Of a stretch of 23,958 nt of DNA, positions 23,749 to 23,958 are shown one piece after another. A program made the position numbers and the translations under genes. This DNA comes from Deinococcales bacterium (GTDB lineage: Bacteria > Deinococcota > Deinococci > Deinococcales > JAAFIG01): positions 44,681 to 68,638 of the forward strand of contig JAAFIG010000026.1 of the NCBI GenBank assembly GCA_013298595.1, given 5' to 3'. The notes under the pieces were generated by a model. It ran no database searches. It was given only the letters and a program-made list of their open reading frames with translations, and was not told where the DNA came from. Each line of letters starts with the position of its first letter. The first letter of the stretch is position 1.

Positions 23749-23906
23749 TTACCTTTGGGATAACAAGTTTTGAGGGATGAAAAAGCTTACACGTTTTTGA
23801 CACTCGATAAAATCTAAGTTGTGATCAACGTAGATGAGAGTTTTATTCCCCAACATTCCCCAGTGATGTTTGATAATGCTGCCTGCTCGAGGTTGGGTCG
23901 CTCGAG

Positions 23907-23935
23907 TTGGGTTTGAGTTTGAACTGAAATATAAT
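23907..23935 (+). promoter_or_regulatory. Candidate sigma-70-type promoter, rightward
   Basis: A perfect -10 box TATAAT (23930-23935) is preceded by TTGGGT (23907-23912, 3 of 6 to consensus) with exactly 17 bp spacing. It points out of the window, away from aspS, so it would drive a gene beginning beyond 23958. A CTCGAG site (23901-23906) abuts the -35 box, and another lies at 23886-23891 within a repeated context GCTCGAG-[GT]TTGGGT. Confidence 0.5.
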
Positions 23936-23958
23936 TTGTTTTTTACGTAAAATGCTAT

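Larger units (their letters stand above)
1302..23906. repeat. Dispersed hyperabundant palindrome CTCGAG (about 48 copies)
   Basis: Hand count: 12 in the giant lipoprotein gene (first 1302, last 11319), 17 in the 2168-aa gene (13766-18894), 4 in the transposase fragment (21281, 21434, 21577, 21617), 13 in aspS (22147-23631) and 2 intergenic (23886, 23901). None were seen in 11325-13765 or 18900-21280. Chance expectation at equal base use is about 6. In aspS it occurs as CTC-GAG (Leu-Glu), xCT-CGA-Gxx and xxC-TCG-AGx, so no single codon preference explains it. Confidence 0.85.

Overview
The window looks like chromosomal DNA of a diderm bacterium with modest G+C (not computed; it reads below 50%). 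The only strong taxonomic marker is the aspartyl-tRNA synthetase (21958-23748, minus strand). From memory it resembles bacterial-type AspRS of Thermus/Deinococcus most closely, so a member of the Deinococcota is my best guess, at moderate confidence. The palindrome CTCGAG occurs about 48 times by hand count, where roughly 6 would be expected by chance. It falls in all three codon phases, so it is a DNA-level genomic signature comparable to cyanobacterial HIP1.

Layout: 1-19980 is one minus-strand block of four consecutive genes, probably an operon, transcribed from 19980 toward 1. First comes a 2168-aa exported protein (13474-19980). It carries a glycine-rich region, three cadherin-like (tandem-95 type) repeats, two SdrD-B-like segments around a DUF11-like domain, and a long C-terminal beta-strand region that looks like an outer-membrane barrel. 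Next is a ~263-aa lipoprotein with Ig/FnIII-like character (12585-13376), then a 320-aa unrecognised protein with an N-terminal membrane anchor (11609-12571). Last is a giant lipoprotein, at least 3858 aa, that starts at 11574 and is still open at base 1. It has a PKD-like domain, a large beta-rich region, a VWD domain, a tandem array of paired Ig-like modules, and then PQQ-like beta-propellers alternating with more Ig pairs. The spacings (97, 13 and 34 bp) and good Shine-Dalgarno sequences support co-expression. The reading is a cell-surface apparatus: an outer-membrane anchored giant plus surface lipoproteins, possibly for adhesion or matrix binding. Function is inferred from architecture only.

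19981-21957 is a decayed, mobile-element-rich gap. It holds the C-terminal stub of a trypsin-like serine protease (20212-20424, minus), three degenerate copies of a ~55-75 bp repeat (two forming an inverted pair), and the C-terminal quarter of a Tn3-family transposase (21034-21762, plus). A candidate Tn3-type terminal inverted repeat lies downstream of it, with a partial partner upstream. From 21958 onward is the housekeeping gene aspS, then an intergenic region with a good plus-strand promoter candidate (23907-23935) pointing out of the window.

No tRNA, rRNA or CRISPR array was seen.
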